In this document: in pieces, positions 63,378-64,000 of the stretch
How the letters are laid out: every line of letters starts with the position of its first letter
Numbering within the stretch: position 1 is the stretch's first letter
Origin: a virus
Reading direction: 5' to 3' (one strand)
Virus record (IMG/VR): IMGVR_UViG_3300031715_000003
Location: 30,225 to 94,224 of that record
Length of the DNA: 64,000 nt
Program-made: the position numbers and the translations under genes
The notes under the pieces: model-generated
Databases searched by the model: none
What the model saw: only the letters and a program-made list of their open reading frames with translations
Told to the model about the DNA's origin: nothing

Positions 63378-64000
63378 GAAATACAAAACTGAAGGTCATC
63401 TCGTTATTGATACTCGTTGCATTTCCGACTACGGCTAAACGAAGCGGCGGCGGCAATCCAACGCCGTGCTCGCCGTGCGTGCTCTCACTGGTCGCGAAAG
63501 ACTGGGAGCTGTCCACCTGGGTCTCCTCAGTGCCGACAATCCCCGTGAAGGACACCTCAACTGGCGCGTTGGAGTTCTCGTTCCCGCAGGCGTCTACAAA
63601 CACTTGGGCTGCGTATCTAACCTATTACACGGCCAAGCCCTACGACATCAGCGCCAATCATACGCTCTCGACTACGGTACAAGTTGACGTAACGGGTTCG
63701 CCGACATTCAACTACATGAGCGAAAGCTTCAACACCTGCGTGGTTCCGGCAAGCGCACGCCCGATGATCTGGGGCGCTGGCACGACGGCTCTTCCCGATG
63801 GCCGGTGGTGGTCGGATAACGTGGTCTATACGATAGTGCCCGGCACGGACACTCTAACGGTATCGCTCGACCCGAACATAAATTCGTGGTCCAACTCGAA
63901 TGGACAGATAGCAACCGAGGATGCCGATACGCTGGCGGCGTTTCAAGCGGCGCTCAAGAGCACGCAGTACTTGGCGCTGACATTCGGAGATCGGAAGAGC
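63374..64000 (+). CDS. Exported beta protein, partial at window end
   Basis: ATG at 63374 overlaps the previous stop (ATGA) and the frame stays open to the last base, at least 209 residues. Signal-like start MRNTKLKVISLLILVAFPTT, a Cys pair (CSPCVL), then a jelly-roll with ISANHTLSTTVQVDVTGSP, MIWGAGTTALPDGRWWSDN and a Trp-rich patch. The end resembles a carbohydrate-binding module. No stop in the window. Confidence 0.55.
   Translation, partial: MRNTKLKVISLLILVAFPTTAKRSGGGNPTPCSPCVLSLVAKDWELSTWVSSVPTIPVKDTSTGALEFSFPQASTNTWAAYLTYYTAKPYDISANHTLSTTVQVDVTGSPTFNYMSESFNTCVVPASARPMIWGAGTTALPDGRWWSDNVVYTIVPGTDTLTVSLDPNINSWSNSNGQIATEDADTLAAFQAALKSTQYLALTFGDRKS

Noticed and set aside
52517-64000. Diversity-generating retroelement target in the fibre genes
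   Set aside because: No template repeat with A-specific differences and no reverse transcriptase in the window.
1-64000. tRNA genes
   Set aside because: No cloverleaf with T-arm GTTCGAATC-type sequence was found on either strand by eye.

Overview
The window is a stretch of a double-stranded DNA phage or prophage genome (GC-rich, tightly packed, most neighbouring genes overlapping by ATGA, GTGA or TGATG). The virion genes follow the order of short-tailed P22-like phages: small terminase, large terminase, portal, scaffold, P22-type coat, two gp4-like tail accessory proteins, a gp10-like protein, a beta-helix tail spike, ejection proteins and a 2001-residue ejected polyvalent protein. No integrase, replication, tRNA or clear lysis gene is visible, so the genome continues on both sides. 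The host is unknown; exported Gln-initiated beta-rich proteins and the composition suggest a Gram-negative soil bacterium such as an acidobacterium, but this is inference.

Layout. 1-6,135: a leftward operon of about 17 small genes, started by a promoter at 6106-6135; a near copy of that promoter at 107-135 starts a second leftward gene that leaves the window. Four of its intergenic gaps hold a repeated leader cassette (G-rich hairpin plus a hairpin with the ribosome-binding site in its loop). 6,206-25,000: rightward small terminase, then about 12 kb of small accessory genes (zinc-knuckle proteins, small membrane proteins, DUF1643, a GT-A glycosyltransferase, a zinc-inserted GroES, DUF1003, antitoxin-like domains, an inserted LAGLIDADG endonuclease), the large terminase, and another 4 kb of small genes. 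25,184-43,126: head, tail and ejection genes. 43,127-49,132: the giant ejected protein. 49,129-52,516: zinc-knuckle genes, then three genes (one tentatively RAMP/Cas7-like) interleaved with long arrays of 5-nt units. 52,517-64,000: a run of fibre- and adhesin-like genes, nearly all starting with a Sec-type signal peptide.

Most notable: (1) arrays of strictly 5-nt-periodic units (K-C-N-N-N) in leaders and stand-alone positions, up to 35 units without an indel; (2) two non-structural genes that carry separate pieces of the major coat protein, one fused to a helix-turn-helix domain and one behind a Tat-like signal; (3) a histidine-phosphatase domain whose RHG strand has moved to the C-terminal side; (4) a set of phage fibre-like proteins with signal peptides ending in small-residue-Gln; (5) a short motif GGGGAGnnC scattered on both strands, often forming hairpins when two copies face each other.

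All assignments come from reading the sequence without database searches; family names are from recognised motifs and gene order.
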